The notes under the pieces are model-generated. The model searched no databases. It was given only the letters and a program-made list of their open reading frames with translations, and had not been told where the DNA came from. A stretch of 64,000 nucleotides of DNA from DATJPY01 sp035506135 (GTDB lineage Bacteria; Myxococcota_A; UBA9160; PR03), in NCBI GenBank assembly GCA_035506135.1, contig DATJPY010000076.1:21579-85578 (forward strand). Reading direction: 5' to 3'. Both the position numbers and the translations under genes were made by a program. Each line of letters opens with the position of its first letter. The stretch's first letter is position 1. Below are positions 27,754 through 35,643 of this stretch, one piece after another.

Positions 27754-28278
27754 ATGCGCCCCCCCATGGCCGTCCTCACCCGCGACGCGATCCTGCGCGA
27801 GATGGCGGAAGGGCGTCTCGTCATCGAGCCGCTGGCACCCGACCAGGTCGGCCCGGCCTCCGTCGACCTGACGCTCGGCCGCGAGATCCGCGTGATCGAG
27901 CCGGGCGGCGAGGCGATTCCGATCCGCGACGACGCCGACTTCCGCGAGCACACCGTTCGCCGCACGCTGGACGCGCCCTACGTGCTGGCGCCCGGCGGCA
28001 CCATCCACGGCATCACCGTGGAGCGGATCACGCTGCCGCCCGATCTGTGCGGCTTCCTCGAGGGCCGCAGCCGCTTCGCGCGGCTCGGCCTGATGATCCA
28101 CGTGACGTCGGCCTTCGTGCAGCCGGGCGTTTCCAATCGGCAGGTGCTCGAGATGTCGAACGTCGCCGGCCATCCGCTCGAGATCCACGCCGGCGTGCGC
28201 CTCTGCCAGCTCGTGCTGATGCGCACCGAGGGCAGCGCCGTCTATCGCGGCCGCTTCGCCCAGCAAGACCGGCCCTGA
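27754..28278 (+). CDS. dcd: dCTP deaminase
   Basis: A 174-residue trimeric nucleotide deaminase of the dUTPase superfamily that converts dCTP to dUTP. The conserved blocks are VGPASVDLTLG, GFLEGRSRFARLGL (substrate arginine/serine loop) and SAFVQPGVSNRQVLEMSN with the catalytic Glu in VLEM, then HAGVRLCQLVLM. Two starts are possible: ATG 27754 and ATG 27766 (protein starting MAVLTRDAIL), the latter matching usual Dcd N-termini. A TAGGGT box lies at 27745-27750 and no Shine-Dalgarno precedes either. The stop overlaps the proposed CTG start of dtd. Confidence 0.93.
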   Translation: MRPPMAVLTRDAILREMAEGRLVIEPLAPDQVGPASVDLTLGREIRVIEPGGEAIPIRDDADFREHTVRRTLDAPYVLAPGGTIHGITVERITLPPDLCGFLEGRSRFARLGLMIHVTSAFVQPGVSNRQVLEMSNVAGHPLEIHAGVRLCQLVLMRTEGSAVYRGRFAQQDRP

Positions 28279-28724
28279 GGGCGGTCGTCCAGCGCGTCCG
28301 TCGGGCCCGGGTCGAGGTGGACGGCGAGACGGTGGCCGAGATGGGCGCCGGGCTCCTGGCGCTCGTCGGCGTCGGGCGTGGCGACACGGAGCAGGCGGCG
28401 GCCGACCTGGGCGCGAAGCTGGTCCACCTGCGCATCTTCCAGGACGATGACGGCAGGATGAACGCGTCGCTGCTCGAGGTCGGCGGAACGCTCGGCGTCG
28501 TGTCGCAGTTCACGCTCTACGGCGATGCCCGGAAGGGCCGACGGCCGGCGTTCGTGGAGGCTGCGCCGCCCGAGCAGGCAGAGCCGCTCGTGGCCGCGCT
28601 CGTCTCCGCGGCGCGCGGGCTCGGTGCGAGCGTGGTCACCGGCCGCTTCCGCGCGCGCATGCAGGTCGAGCTCGTGAACGACGGCCCGGTGACGCTCCTG
28701 CTCGACACCGACCGGCGCTTCTGA
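28275..28724 (+). CDS. dtd: D-aminoacyl-tRNA deacylase (CTG start proposed)
   Basis: A 149-residue DTD that hydrolyses D-aminoacyl-tRNAs. Both active-site motifs are intact: SQFTLYGD (about 78-85) and the NxGP loop as NDGPVTL (about 137-143). Family members begin MRAVVQRV; here that sequence is encoded directly after a CTG at 28275 that overlaps the dcd stop (CTGA). No ATG, GTG or TTG lies close upstream in frame, and the next GTG (in RVEVDG) would remove the first strand. CTG initiation coupled to dcd termination is therefore the best reading. Length with CTG matches the family exactly. Confidence 0.93.
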   Translation: MRAVVQRVRRARVEVDGETVAEMGAGLLALVGVGRGDTEQAAADLGAKLVHLRIFQDDDGRMNASLLEVGGTLGVVSQFTLYGDARKGRRPAFVEAAPPEQAEPLVAALVSAARGLGASVVTGRFRARMQVELVNDGPVTLLLDTDRRF

Positions 28725-28761
28725 ACGGCAGCTCCCGCGCAGAGTTGCAGCCCTGCGGCCG

Positions 28762-28806
28762 GAGGGCACACTCTGCCCTCAAGGGGGAGGCAGCCACCCG
28801 GCTGCC
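28762..28806. other. Two tandem hairpins in the dtd-28816 intergenic region
   Basis: GAGGGCA/TGCCCTC (28762-28768 and 28774-28780, 5-nt loop) and GGCAGCC/GGCTGCC (28789-28795 and 28800-28806, 4-nt loop) are two perfect 7-bp inverted repeats in a 91-bp gap. The second ends 9 bp before the ATG of the secreted-protein gene, immediately ahead of its GGGGAGG Shine-Dalgarno. No T-run follows. They could terminate dtd transcription or act as a 5'-UTR structure. Confidence 0.5.
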
Positions 28807-28815
28807 GAGGGGAGG

Positions 28816-29316
28816 ATGAACGTGTCGTTTCGCATCTCGATGCTGGTCGTGGCGGGGCTGCTCGCGGCGGGTCCCGCACTCGCCGGAGCCGACAGCAAGA
28901 GCACGCCGAGCTCGAGCTCAAGCTCGAGCACCGGTGGCTCCAACGTCGTCGTTGCCTCCAACGCAGGGGACAGCGCGGCAGCCGCGATCGCCTCGGTCTT
29001 CTACGCGCCGCTCAAGATCGCCTACGCCGCCGGGGGGTCGATCGTGGCCGGCCTGGGGTACGTGGTGTCGGGAGGCGACAAGCAGGTCGTCGACCCGATC
29101 GTCAACGCGGCGGTGCGTGGCGACTACTGGCTGACACCCGAGCAGATCCGCGGCGACAAGCCGATCGAGTTCATCGGGCGCTCGCCCGAGCAGCAGGCCC
29201 TCCGCGACGCGACGGCGCCGTCGGGCGACGTGGGCTCGGCGCCCGACGGCCCCGCGCCCGAGGGATCGCACGAGGCCGGCTCCAAGGCGTCGACGGGCTC
29301 GACGGGCTGGAACTAG
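28816..29316 (+). CDS. Secreted Ser-rich protein of unknown function
   Basis: A 166-residue protein with a clear signal peptide (MNVSFRISMLVVAGLLAAGPALA, cleavage after residue 23). Residues 27-42 are a Ser/Thr low-complexity tract encoded by an AGC-TCG repeat. A hydrophobic, Gly-rich central part (about 54-95) reads VFYAPLKIAYAAGGSIVAGLGYVVSGGDKQ, followed by GDYWLTPEQIRGDKPIEFIG; this pattern recurs in short exported proteins of unknown role that I have seen only as hypothetical. The C-terminus is again Ser/Gly/Pro-rich. GGGGAGG precedes ATG 28816. Periplasmic or outer-membrane association is an inference. Confidence 0.75.
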   Translation: MNVSFRISMLVVAGLLAAGPALAGADSKSTPSSSSSSSTGGSNVVVASNAGDSAAAAIASVFYAPLKIAYAAGGSIVAGLGYVVSGGDKQVVDPIVNAAVRGDYWLTPEQIRGDKPIEFIGRSPEQQALRDATAPSGDVGSAPDGPAPEGSHEAGSKASTGSTGWN

Positions 29317-29353
29317 GGCGCGGCGGGCTCCGCGCGGGAGGCTCGGAGGCGGG

Positions 29354-30130
29354 TTGCAGGCCTGGAGCGCGGGCTCGCTGCTGACGGCTTGGGTGGCGGG
29401 CCTGCTCTCGGTGCTCTCGCCGTGCGTGCTTCCGCTCCTGCCGGCATATCTCTCGCTCGTCTCCGGGATCTCGGTCGAGGAGCTGCGCGAGCACGCCTCC
29501 GAGAGCCAGGTGCGCCGCCGCGTGCTGGGCGCGGCGGCCGCCTTCGTTCTCGGATTCTCGGCGATCTTCGTGGCGCTCGGCGCGTCCGCCACGCTGGTCG
29601 GCCGCTGGGTCCGGGGCTTCCGGCTCGAGCTCTTCGGGAGCGAGATCGGGATCGCCCAGCTCGCAGGCGTCGTGATCGTGGTGATGGGCCTGCACGTCGC
29701 GGGCCTGCTGCGGATTCCGTGGCTGTATCGCGAGCGGCGGTTCGGAGGGCCGGCGCGGCCGACCGGACCGCTCGGGGCCGCTCTCGTCGGGGCCGCCTTC
29801 GGCTTCGGCTGGACCCCGTGCGTCGGGCCGATCCTGGGAGGCATCCTGACGCTGGCCGGCGCCCGCGAGACGGTGGGGCAGGGAGTGGGGCTCCTGGTCG
29901 TGTACTCGCTCGGCCTGGGCGTTCCCTTCCTGCTCGCCGCCTGGAGCCTCGAGCGCTTCCTCCGCGCGATCGGCCGGCTGCGCCGTCACTTCCATGCGCT
30001 GGAGCTCGCGGCGGGCGCCCTGCTGGTGGGCGTCGGACTGCTGGTGATGACGGACCAGCTCTCGGCGCTGAACTCGCACTTCGCGTTCCTGGAAGACCTC
30101 GTCGTCCGGCTCGAGGAAGCGCTCCTCTGA
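29354..30130 (+). CDS. ccdA: Cytochrome c biogenesis protein CcdA (DsbD-like membrane domain)
   Basis: A 258-residue polytopic membrane protein carrying reducing equivalents from cytoplasmic thioredoxin to the periplasm. The two redox-active cysteines lie at the start of pseudo-symmetric halves: LSVLSPCVLPLLPAYLS (TM1) and FGFGWTPCVGPILGG (TM4). Six helices are visible. The start is TTG 29354 preceded by GGAGGCGGG. The thioredoxin-fold lipoprotein follows 7 bp later, its natural electron acceptor, so the pair forms a cytochrome c maturation or periplasmic thiol-reduction operon. Confidence 0.93.
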   Translation: MQAWSAGSLLTAWVAGLLSVLSPCVLPLLPAYLSLVSGISVEELREHASESQVRRRVLGAAAAFVLGFSAIFVALGASATLVGRWVRGFRLELFGSEIGIAQLAGVVIVVMGLHVAGLLRIPWLYRERRFGGPARPTGPLGAALVGAAFGFGWTPCVGPILGGILTLAGARETVGQGVGLLVVYSLGLGVPFLLAAWSLERFLRAIGRLRRHFHALELAAGALLVGVGLLVMTDQLSALNSHFAFLEDLVVRLEEALL

Positions 30131-30137
30131 GGGAACC

Positions 30138-30638
30138 GTGAGAGCGTCGGTCACGGCTCGCGGTGTCGTGCTCGCGGTGCTCTGCACCCTGCTGCCGCTC
30201 GGGTGCTCGGAGCGGCGCGAGATGGTGCCGGTCGCGGCGCCGCCGTTCGCACTGCCGGACCTGGCCGGGCGCGAGGTGAAGCTCGGCGACTTCGCGGGAC
30301 GCGTGGTCGTCGTCGACTTCTGGGCGACGTGGTGCGAGCCCTGCCTGGCGCAGATCCCGATCCTCAACGCCTTCCATCGCGAGCAGGGAAGGGACGGCGC
30401 GGTGGTGCTCGGGATCTCGGTCGACGCCGACGGACCGCAGGCGGTGGGCGCCTTCGCCGCGGAGCACGCCATCGAGTATCCCGTGCTGCTCGGGAGCGAG
30501 CGGCTCGCGCGCGACTACGGCGCGCCCGGCTTCCCGGCCCTCGCGGTGATCGACGGCGCCGGTCGGGTCACCGCGCTGCACGTCGGCGTCGCGACGCGGG
30601 ACGAGCTGGCTGCCTCCGTGGCCGCGGCGAAGCGCTGA
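30138..30638 (+). CDS. TlpA/ResA-type thioredoxin-fold lipoprotein
   Basis: A 166-residue membrane-anchored thiol-disulfide oxidoreductase. The lipobox LLPLGC places the lipidated Cys at 23. The AhpC/TSA-thioredoxin domain has the active site FWATWCEPCL (C66, C69) with the Glu-Pro dipeptide typical of ResA/TlpA, and the cis-proline loop in YGAPGFPALAVID. It probably reduces apocytochrome c or other periplasmic disulfides using electrons from the CcdA encoded just upstream (7-bp gap). GTG 30138 is preceded by GAGGGAA. Confidence 0.93.
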   Translation: MRASVTARGVVLAVLCTLLPLGCSERREMVPVAAPPFALPDLAGREVKLGDFAGRVVVVDFWATWCEPCLAQIPILNAFHREQGRDGAVVLGISVDADGPQAVGAFAAEHAIEYPVLLGSERLARDYGAPGFPALAVIDGAGRVTALHVGVATRDELAASVAAAKR

Positions 30639-30708
30639 GCTGCGGCCTAGCTTCGGCATCCTCGATGCGCAGGCAGCCCGCCTAAAGGGCGGCGCTTGCC
30701 CGGTCGAA

Positions 30709-31401
30709 ATGCCCTGCGTGGATGCGAAGGCGACCGCTCGATCCGACGCCGCGGGCGAGACCACCGGAGTCCATCTGCGACGCGCCTACGCCGTATCGGT
30801 GCGCGCCGGCGAGCCGGTGTTCGAGATCGGCGAGCCCGGCGACGCGCTCTTCGTCGTGCAGGCCGGCGAGGTGGTCCTGCTCCAGCCGGGCACGGGCTCG
30901 GAGCCGCGCCTGGTGGCCCGGCTCGGACCCGGCGATCCGGTCGGAGAGACCGACGCGCTGATCGGTCGCGCGCGCACCGTGCGCGCCGTCGCCGTGAGCG
31001 ATGCGCGCCTGCTGAAGCTCGATCGGGCGACGCTGCTCGAGATGTGCCTCGAGCGGCCGCAGATCACGCTCCGCATCCTGGAGCGCCTCGCGCAGCGGAC
31101 CGCGGACCTCGAGCGCCGCCTCGCCGTGCTCGGCATGAACGACCTGGTTCGACCCCTCGCGCGCACCCTGGTGCGCCGCGCGCAGCCCGCCGCGCAGGGC
31201 GCGCGCGCATCGGTCACACTACGCAGCCTCGCCGACGCCTCCGGCCTCTCCCTTCGCGAGGCACACCGAGGGCTGCAGGAGCTCTTCGAGCGCCGCCTGG
31301 TGCGGCTGGTCGACGACGCCCTCCTGGTTCCCGACCCCGCCGCCCTGTCCGCATGTCTCGAGGACGACGCCGAGGACACCGGCTCCGGCGCGATGCGTTG
31401 A
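30709..31401 (+). CDS. Crp/Fnr family transcriptional regulator
   Basis: A 230-residue regulator. Residues about 25-130 form a cyclic-nucleotide-binding beta-barrel (VSVRAGEPVFEIGEPGDALFVVQAGEV, GDPVGETDALIGRARTVRAVAVSDARLLKL). Cyclic-AMP contact residues are not preserved clearly (GETDALIG), and no Fnr-type Cys cluster exists; the only Cys residues are C3, one near 110 and one near 217. The C-terminal winged helix contains LRSLADASGLSLREAHRGLQELFERRLVRL. The upstream 70 bp hold a TAGCTT box (30648-30653), a six-codon ATG...TAA minigene at 30665 and a small CCGCC/GGCGG repeat. Confidence 0.85.
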   Translation: MPCVDAKATARSDAAGETTGVHLRRAYAVSVRAGEPVFEIGEPGDALFVVQAGEVVLLQPGTGSEPRLVARLGPGDPVGETDALIGRARTVRAVAVSDARLLKLDRATLLEMCLERPQITLRILERLAQRTADLERRLAVLGMNDLVRPLARTLVRRAQPAAQGARASVTLRSLADASGLSLREAHRGLQELFERRLVRLVDDALLVPDPAALSACLEDDAEDTGSGAMR

Positions 31402-31427
31402 CCCTCGCGATTCGCGTGCGGTAGCTT
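31398..31427 (+). promoter_or_regulatory. Sigma70-type promoter candidate for lptD
   Basis: TTGACC (31398-31403) and TAGCTT (31422-31427) are separated by 18 bp. The -35 overlaps the stop codon of the Crp/Fnr gene. Predicted initiation is near 31434, about 30 nt before the TTG start of lptD, leaving room for the GGGGGA Shine-Dalgarno. This is the best two-box match I found in the window. Confidence 0.5.
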
Positions 31428-31465
31428 GCCCCCGCCCGACCGCCCGGGCTTGGGGGATCGGTTCG

Positions 31466-33982
31466 TTGGGGCGCACTGCAGGATGCCGCGCCGCGCTGTT
31501 GGCCCACGCGCTCTGGCTGCTGGCAGCGCCCGCCTCCATCGCCGCCGGCGATACCCACGATGCCTTCGACGTCACCGCCGACGAGGTCGAGTACCAGGCC
31601 GACCGCGACGTCTACATCGGGCGCGGCAACGTTCGCATCGTCCAGAAGGGACGCACCCTCACCGCAGACCGCGTGATCTTCAACGAGAAGACGCACGAGG
31701 GCGTTGCGATCGGCCACGTCGTGGTGGTGCAGGGCGACCTCGGGGCGGCCGTTCCTCCGCCGACGCGGCCGGGGCGACCGGCGACGGTCGCGGTCGGAGC
31801 CGCGGGTGACACGCTCGAGTCGGACTTCATGGCGTTCAACGTCGACAGCCTGCTCGGCGTCGTGTTCCACGGCCGGCTCGACTCGGCGAAGAGCAACTAC
31901 GTGATGTCCGGCGACGAGATCCACAAGACCGGCGATCAGAGCTACACGTTCGTCAACGGGAAGTTCAGCACCTGCCGCTGTCCGGATCCCAACTCGCGCC
32001 AGCCCTGGGCACTCACCGCCAAGCAGGCCGACCTCCAGATCGACGGCTACGCCAAGGCACAGAACGCGACGTTCCAGGTGCTCGGCATCCCGATCATCTG
32101 GTGGCCCTACGTCTTCTACCCGCTGAAGCGCGACCGCGAGACGGGCTTCCTGTTCCCCGACTTCGGCAGCACCAAGCAGGCGGGGGGCTACGTCTCGCTG
32201 CCGTTCTTCTGGGCGGCGCAGGACAACGTCAACGTGATGCTGCGCGCGGAGTGGGAGGAGAAGCGCGGCTTCAAGCCCTCGTCCGACGTCGAGTACGTGT
32301 TCGGCGAGCGCGGCACGGGCGAGTTCTATGGCACCTTCATCCACGACGAGGACATCGACTCGGACGACCCGAAGACGCCCTTCTCGGACAACCGCTGGGC
32401 GGCGTCGTGGAAGCACCTGCAGGACCTCCCCGACCACGGCTGGCTCGCGGTGGACGGCGCGGCGGTGTCCGACAACCTCTATTCGCTCGACTTCCGCGAC
32501 TTCGCCCGGTTCCTGCCGGACTTGTGGATGCAGTCGTCCGCCTTCGCCGGCAACCAGTTCGGCGACGCGAAGCGCTTCTCGCTGACGGGCGGCGTCGCGG
32601 TCGCCACCGACCTGCAGAACCAGACCGACCGCGACCGCGACCCGATGCTCCTGCAGCGCCTTCCCGACATCCAGCTCGAGGCGCTCCCCGAGCCGGTCGA
32701 CGCGGTCCCGGGCGTGGTGGCGAGCAGCGGCGTCGAGTACACGCACTTCGCGCGCTTCGGCAGCCCGAGCGACCGCCACCTTCCGCGCAGCGAGCTGGTC
32801 GACGACCAGTTCTACGACACGGGCGCCGACGGCATCCCGAACGGCCGCGAGCGCGACAGCTCCGGCAACACGGTGACCTTCGACGCGAACCGCGACGACT
32901 TCATCACCGAGCTCAACGGGCGCTTCAACGAGGGCGAGCCGCTCGCCGACACGGGTCACCGCCTGGTGGTACAGCCGCGCGTGTCCTATCCGTTCCGCAT
33001 CGCGGACCTCTTCGACGTGGTGCCGCAAGTCGGCTACTACGGCACGTACTACGACTCCGATCTGCAGGGCACGGCGGCCCGCAGCCTGTTCACCGGGCGC
33101 ATCGACGTGAGCACGGAGTTCCAGGGCGCGCTCACGCTTCCGTTCAATCTCGGCGCTGCCTCGCACCACGTCATGCCTTTCTTCACCTTCGTAAGCGTGT
33201 CGGGGGCGGGGCAGAACGGGAATCCGCTGTTCACGCCCCCGACCGCCGTGCCGCAGGACCGGCTGCGCGAGCTCGACGTCGACAACGTCATCCTCGATCC
33301 GTCGGATCGGATCAAGGAGGCCGACAACGCCGTCTTCGGCATCCAGAACCGGCTCTTCCGGCTCGACGACTCGTCGCTGTTCGGCGACATCGTCGTGTCG
33401 GCCGAGTACCGGGCCGCCCAGCGCGACTGGGGTCCCGCGATCCTGCAGGGCACCACCCAGCTTCCCGCCGGGCTGGCCCTCCGCTTCCAGAGCGTCTACG
33501 AGGTCGACAAGAAGCAGTTCAGCGACGGCCTCGCGGAGATCTGGTGGTCGCATCCGTTCGGCCACTCGTTCTCGATCGCCTATCGGTACCTGGCCCAAGA
33601 CGAGATCCCGAAGCTGTTCGAGGACTTCGCGTTCAAGGACGAGCGCTACCAGCGGTTCGACTCCGCGTTCACGAAGGTGAACCAGATCAGCGGCAGCGGG
33701 CGCATCCAGCTCACCCATCAGTGGGCGCTCACGTACCTCGGCTCGTACAGCTTCGAGAACAGCTTCAGCCTCTCCCATCGCTTCGGGGTCGAGTACCTCT
33801 CCCGCTGCCGGTGCTGGGCCGCGCGCCTCGAGTTCGACGACAACGTGGTGACCGGTCTGCAGTGGCACCTGCAGTACCGGCTGCTCGGCCTCGGCGACGA
33901 CGCGGCGCATCCGTTCACCGGCCGCGGCAGCGGCGCCACCCGCGCCTTGACCCAGCAGGGAAATCGGTCCGGCATCTTTTGA
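31466..33982 (+). CDS. lptD: LPS-assembly protein LptD
   Basis: An 838-residue outer-membrane protein inserting lipopolysaccharide into the outer leaflet with LptE. The TTG start gives a signal peptide ending near IAA-27. An LptA/OstA-like jellyroll follows (DAFDVTADEVEYQADRDVYIGRGNVRI...LTADRVIFNEKT), then the strand-rich 26-stranded barrel, starting around PIIWWPYVFYPLKRDRETGFLFP. Two CxC pairs, FSTCRCPD and SRCRCWAA, are positioned like the disulfides that join the two domains in E. coli. Length is typical. The predicted promoter lies in the end of the preceding gene; the trp genes follow 54 bp downstream. Confidence 0.93.
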   Translation: MGRTAGCRAALLAHALWLLAAPASIAAGDTHDAFDVTADEVEYQADRDVYIGRGNVRIVQKGRTLTADRVIFNEKTHEGVAIGHVVVVQGDLGAAVPPPTRPGRPATVAVGAAGDTLESDFMAFNVDSLLGVVFHGRLDSAKSNYVMSGDEIHKTGDQSYTFVNGKFSTCRCPDPNSRQPWALTAKQADLQIDGYAKAQNATFQVLGIPIIWWPYVFYPLKRDRETGFLFPDFGSTKQAGGYVSLPFFWAAQDNVNVMLRAEWEEKRGFKPSSDVEYVFGERGTGEFYGTFIHDEDIDSDDPKTPFSDNRWAASWKHLQDLPDHGWLAVDGAAVSDNLYSLDFRDFARFLPDLWMQSSAFAGNQFGDAKRFSLTGGVAVATDLQNQTDRDRDPMLLQRLPDIQLEALPEPVDAVPGVVASSGVEYTHFARFGSPSDRHLPRSELVDDQFYDTGADGIPNGRERDSSGNTVTFDANRDDFITELNGRFNEGEPLADTGHRLVVQPRVSYPFRIADLFDVVPQVGYYGTYYDSDLQGTAARSLFTGRIDVSTEFQGALTLPFNLGAASHHVMPFFTFVSVSGAGQNGNPLFTPPTAVPQDRLRELDVDNVILDPSDRIKEADNAVFGIQNRLFRLDDSSLFGDIVVSAEYRAAQRDWGPAILQGTTQLPAGLALRFQSVYEVDKKQFSDGLAEIWWSHPFGHSFSIAYRYLAQDEIPKLFEDFAFKDERYQRFDSAFTKVNQISGSGRIQLTHQWALTYLGSYSFENSFSLSHRFGVEYLSRCRCWAARLEFDDNVVTGLQWHLQYRLLGLGDDAAHPFTGRGSGATRALTQQGNRSGIF

Positions 33983-34007
33983 CTCCGTCGCCCGCGTTTG
34001 ATACCAA
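33979..34007 (+). promoter_or_regulatory. Weak promoter candidate upstream of trpG
   Basis: TTGACT (33979-33984), overlapping the lptD stop codon, is a near-consensus -35. The matching -10 region at 17-bp spacing is poor (TACCAA, 34002-34007) within a locally AT-richer GTTTGATACC. It could give the trp cluster its own transcription start. No leader peptide rich in Trp codons or attenuator hairpin is visible in the 54-bp gap. Confidence 0.3.
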
Positions 34008-34036
34008 CGGGGCTTTCGCCCGGATCGCTCCGCACC

Positions 34037-34636
34037 GTGTCGCTCCGAATCCTCATGATCGACAACTACGATTCCTTCACCTTCAACCTGGTCCAGCTGC
34101 TCGGGGACCTGGGGGCGGACGTGGAGGTGGTGCCCAACGACGGCGGGCCGCTCGCCGCGCTGTGCGACCGCGCCCCGGACGGCGTGGTGCTGTCTCCCGG
34201 GCCGGGGGCGCCGGAGCAGGCCGGCCTCTCGCTGCCGGCGGCACGCGCGTTCGCGGGCCGTGGGGTTCCCCTGCTCGGGGTCTGTCTGGGCCACCAGGCT
34301 CTCGGCGCCGCCTTCGGCGCCCGGGTGGTGCGGTCGCGCGCGCCGCGACACGGCAAGGCGATCGCGGTCGAGCACGACGGGCGCGGCGTCTTCGACGGCC
34401 TCCCGCGCCCGTTCGAGGCCATGCTCTACCACTCGCTGGTGGTGGACGAGGTCGATCTCCCCGACGTCCTCGAAGTGTCGGCGCGCGGACCCGAGGGCGA
34501 GGTCATGGGCCTGCGACACCGCGCGCTGCCGGCGGAGAGTGTGCAGTTCCACCCCGAGTCGATTGGAACGCCGACGGGCCGCGCGCTGGTCGCCAACTTC
34601 GTCCGGCGCTGCGCCGGCACCGCGGAGCCGGGATGA
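34037..34636 (+). CDS. trpG: Anthranilate synthase glutamine amidotransferase component
   Basis: A 199-residue class I glutamine amidotransferase supplying ammonia to TrpE. It starts RILMIDNYDSFTFNLVQLLG; the nucleophile is in GVCLGHQALG, and the His/Glu pair in VQFHPESIGT. HGK and YHSLVV loops are also conserved. GTG 34037 is chosen since it sits directly before the conserved N-terminus; a TTG at 33998 would add 13 unconserved residues. The start codon of trpD overlaps its stop (ATGA). It may also serve PabB, as a single amphibolic TrpG/PabA is common. trpE is absent from the window. Confidence 0.94.
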   Translation: MSLRILMIDNYDSFTFNLVQLLGDLGADVEVVPNDGGPLAALCDRAPDGVVLSPGPGAPEQAGLSLPAARAFAGRGVPLLGVCLGHQALGAAFGARVVRSRAPRHGKAIAVEHDGRGVFDGLPRPFEAMLYHSLVVDEVDLPDVLEVSARGPEGEVMGLRHRALPAESVQFHPESIGTPTGRALVANFVRRCAGTAEPG

Positions 34637-35643
34637 GCGTGCGCGAGGCGCTCGCCGTCGCGGCCCGGCGCGAGGACGTGCCGGCACCGCTCCTGGAGGC
34701 GGCGTTCGGGGAGATCATGGACGGCAAGGCCAGCCCGGCGCTCGTGGCGGGTCTGCTGGTGGCTCTGCGCACCAAGGGCGAGAGCGTCGACGAGATCGTC
34801 GCGGCGGCGCGCGCGCTGCGCGCGCGCGCCGAGCGCGCGCCGCTGCCGGATGCGCGCGCGATCGACACCTGCGGAACCGGCGGCGACGGCGCAGGCACCT
34901 TCAACGTGTCGACCGCCGTCGCCTTCGTGGTGGCGGGAGCCGGCGTCCCGGTCGCCAAGCACGGGAACCGCGGCGCGACCAGCCGGTCCGGCAGCGCCGA
35001 CGTGCTCGAGGCCCTCGGCGTGCGCGTCGACCTGCCGATCGCGCGCGCCGCCGAGATCGTCCGCGAGGTCGGCATCGGCTTCCTGTTCGCGCGCCGCGCG
35101 CATCCCGCCATGCGCCAGCTCGCCGCGGTGCGCGAGGAACTCGGCGTGCGCACGCTGATGAACTGCCTCGGGCCGCTGGCCAACCCGCTCGGCGTGCGGC
35201 GCCAGCTCGTCGGCGTCTACGCGTGCGAGCTGGTCGAGCCGCTCGCGCGCGCCCTCGCCGCGCTCGGCGCCGACGCGGCGCTCGTGGTGCACGGTGACGA
35301 CGGGCTCGACGAGATCACGACGACGACCACGAGCCGCGCGGCGCGCTGGGCCGACGGGCGGCTCGAGATGCTGGTGATCGACGCCGCCTCGCTCGGCTTC
35401 GCGCGGGCCCGGCGCGGCGACCTCGTGGGCGGCGATGCGCGCGAGAACGCGAGGCTGGTGCGCGAGGTCCTGTCGGGCGCCGCGACGCCGCGCCGCGACA
35501 TCGTGCTGGTGAACGCCGCGGCGGCGCTCTGGGTGGCGGGCGCCGCGGATCTGGGAGCCGGTCTCGCGCAGGCGCGCGCCAGCATCGATTCGGGCGCGGC
35601 GCTGGCGAAGCTCTCGGCGCTCGCCGAGGCTACGCACCGATGA
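34633..35643 (+). CDS. trpD: Anthranilate phosphoribosyltransferase
   Basis: A 336-residue enzyme joining anthranilate to PRPP in tryptophan synthesis. Motifs: the PRPP-binding DTCGTGGDGAGTFNVST (about 77-93), KHGNRGATSRSGSADVLEALG, and NCLGPLANP. The acidic metal-binding pair appears in GDDGLDEITTTTT. It is a stand-alone TrpD, not fused to TrpG. ATG 34633 overlaps the trpG stop by 4 nt, and its own stop overlaps trpC by 4 nt, so these genes are tightly coupled. Confidence 0.96.
   Translation: MSVREALAVAARREDVPAPLLEAAFGEIMDGKASPALVAGLLVALRTKGESVDEIVAAARALRARAERAPLPDARAIDTCGTGGDGAGTFNVSTAVAFVVAGAGVPVAKHGNRGATSRSGSADVLEALGVRVDLPIARAAEIVREVGIGFLFARRAHPAMRQLAAVREELGVRTLMNCLGPLANPLGVRRQLVGVYACELVEPLARALAALGADAALVVHGDDGLDEITTTTTSRAARWADGRLEMLVIDAASLGFARARRGDLVGGDARENARLVREVLSGAATPRRDIVLVNAAAALWVAGAADLGAGLAQARASIDSGAALAKLSALAEATHR

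Noticed and set aside
28266..28280. A dcd-dtd frameshift or fusion
   Set aside because: Both proteins have complete domains and the junction is a clean 4-nt stop-start overlap, so two genes with a CTG start explain it better.
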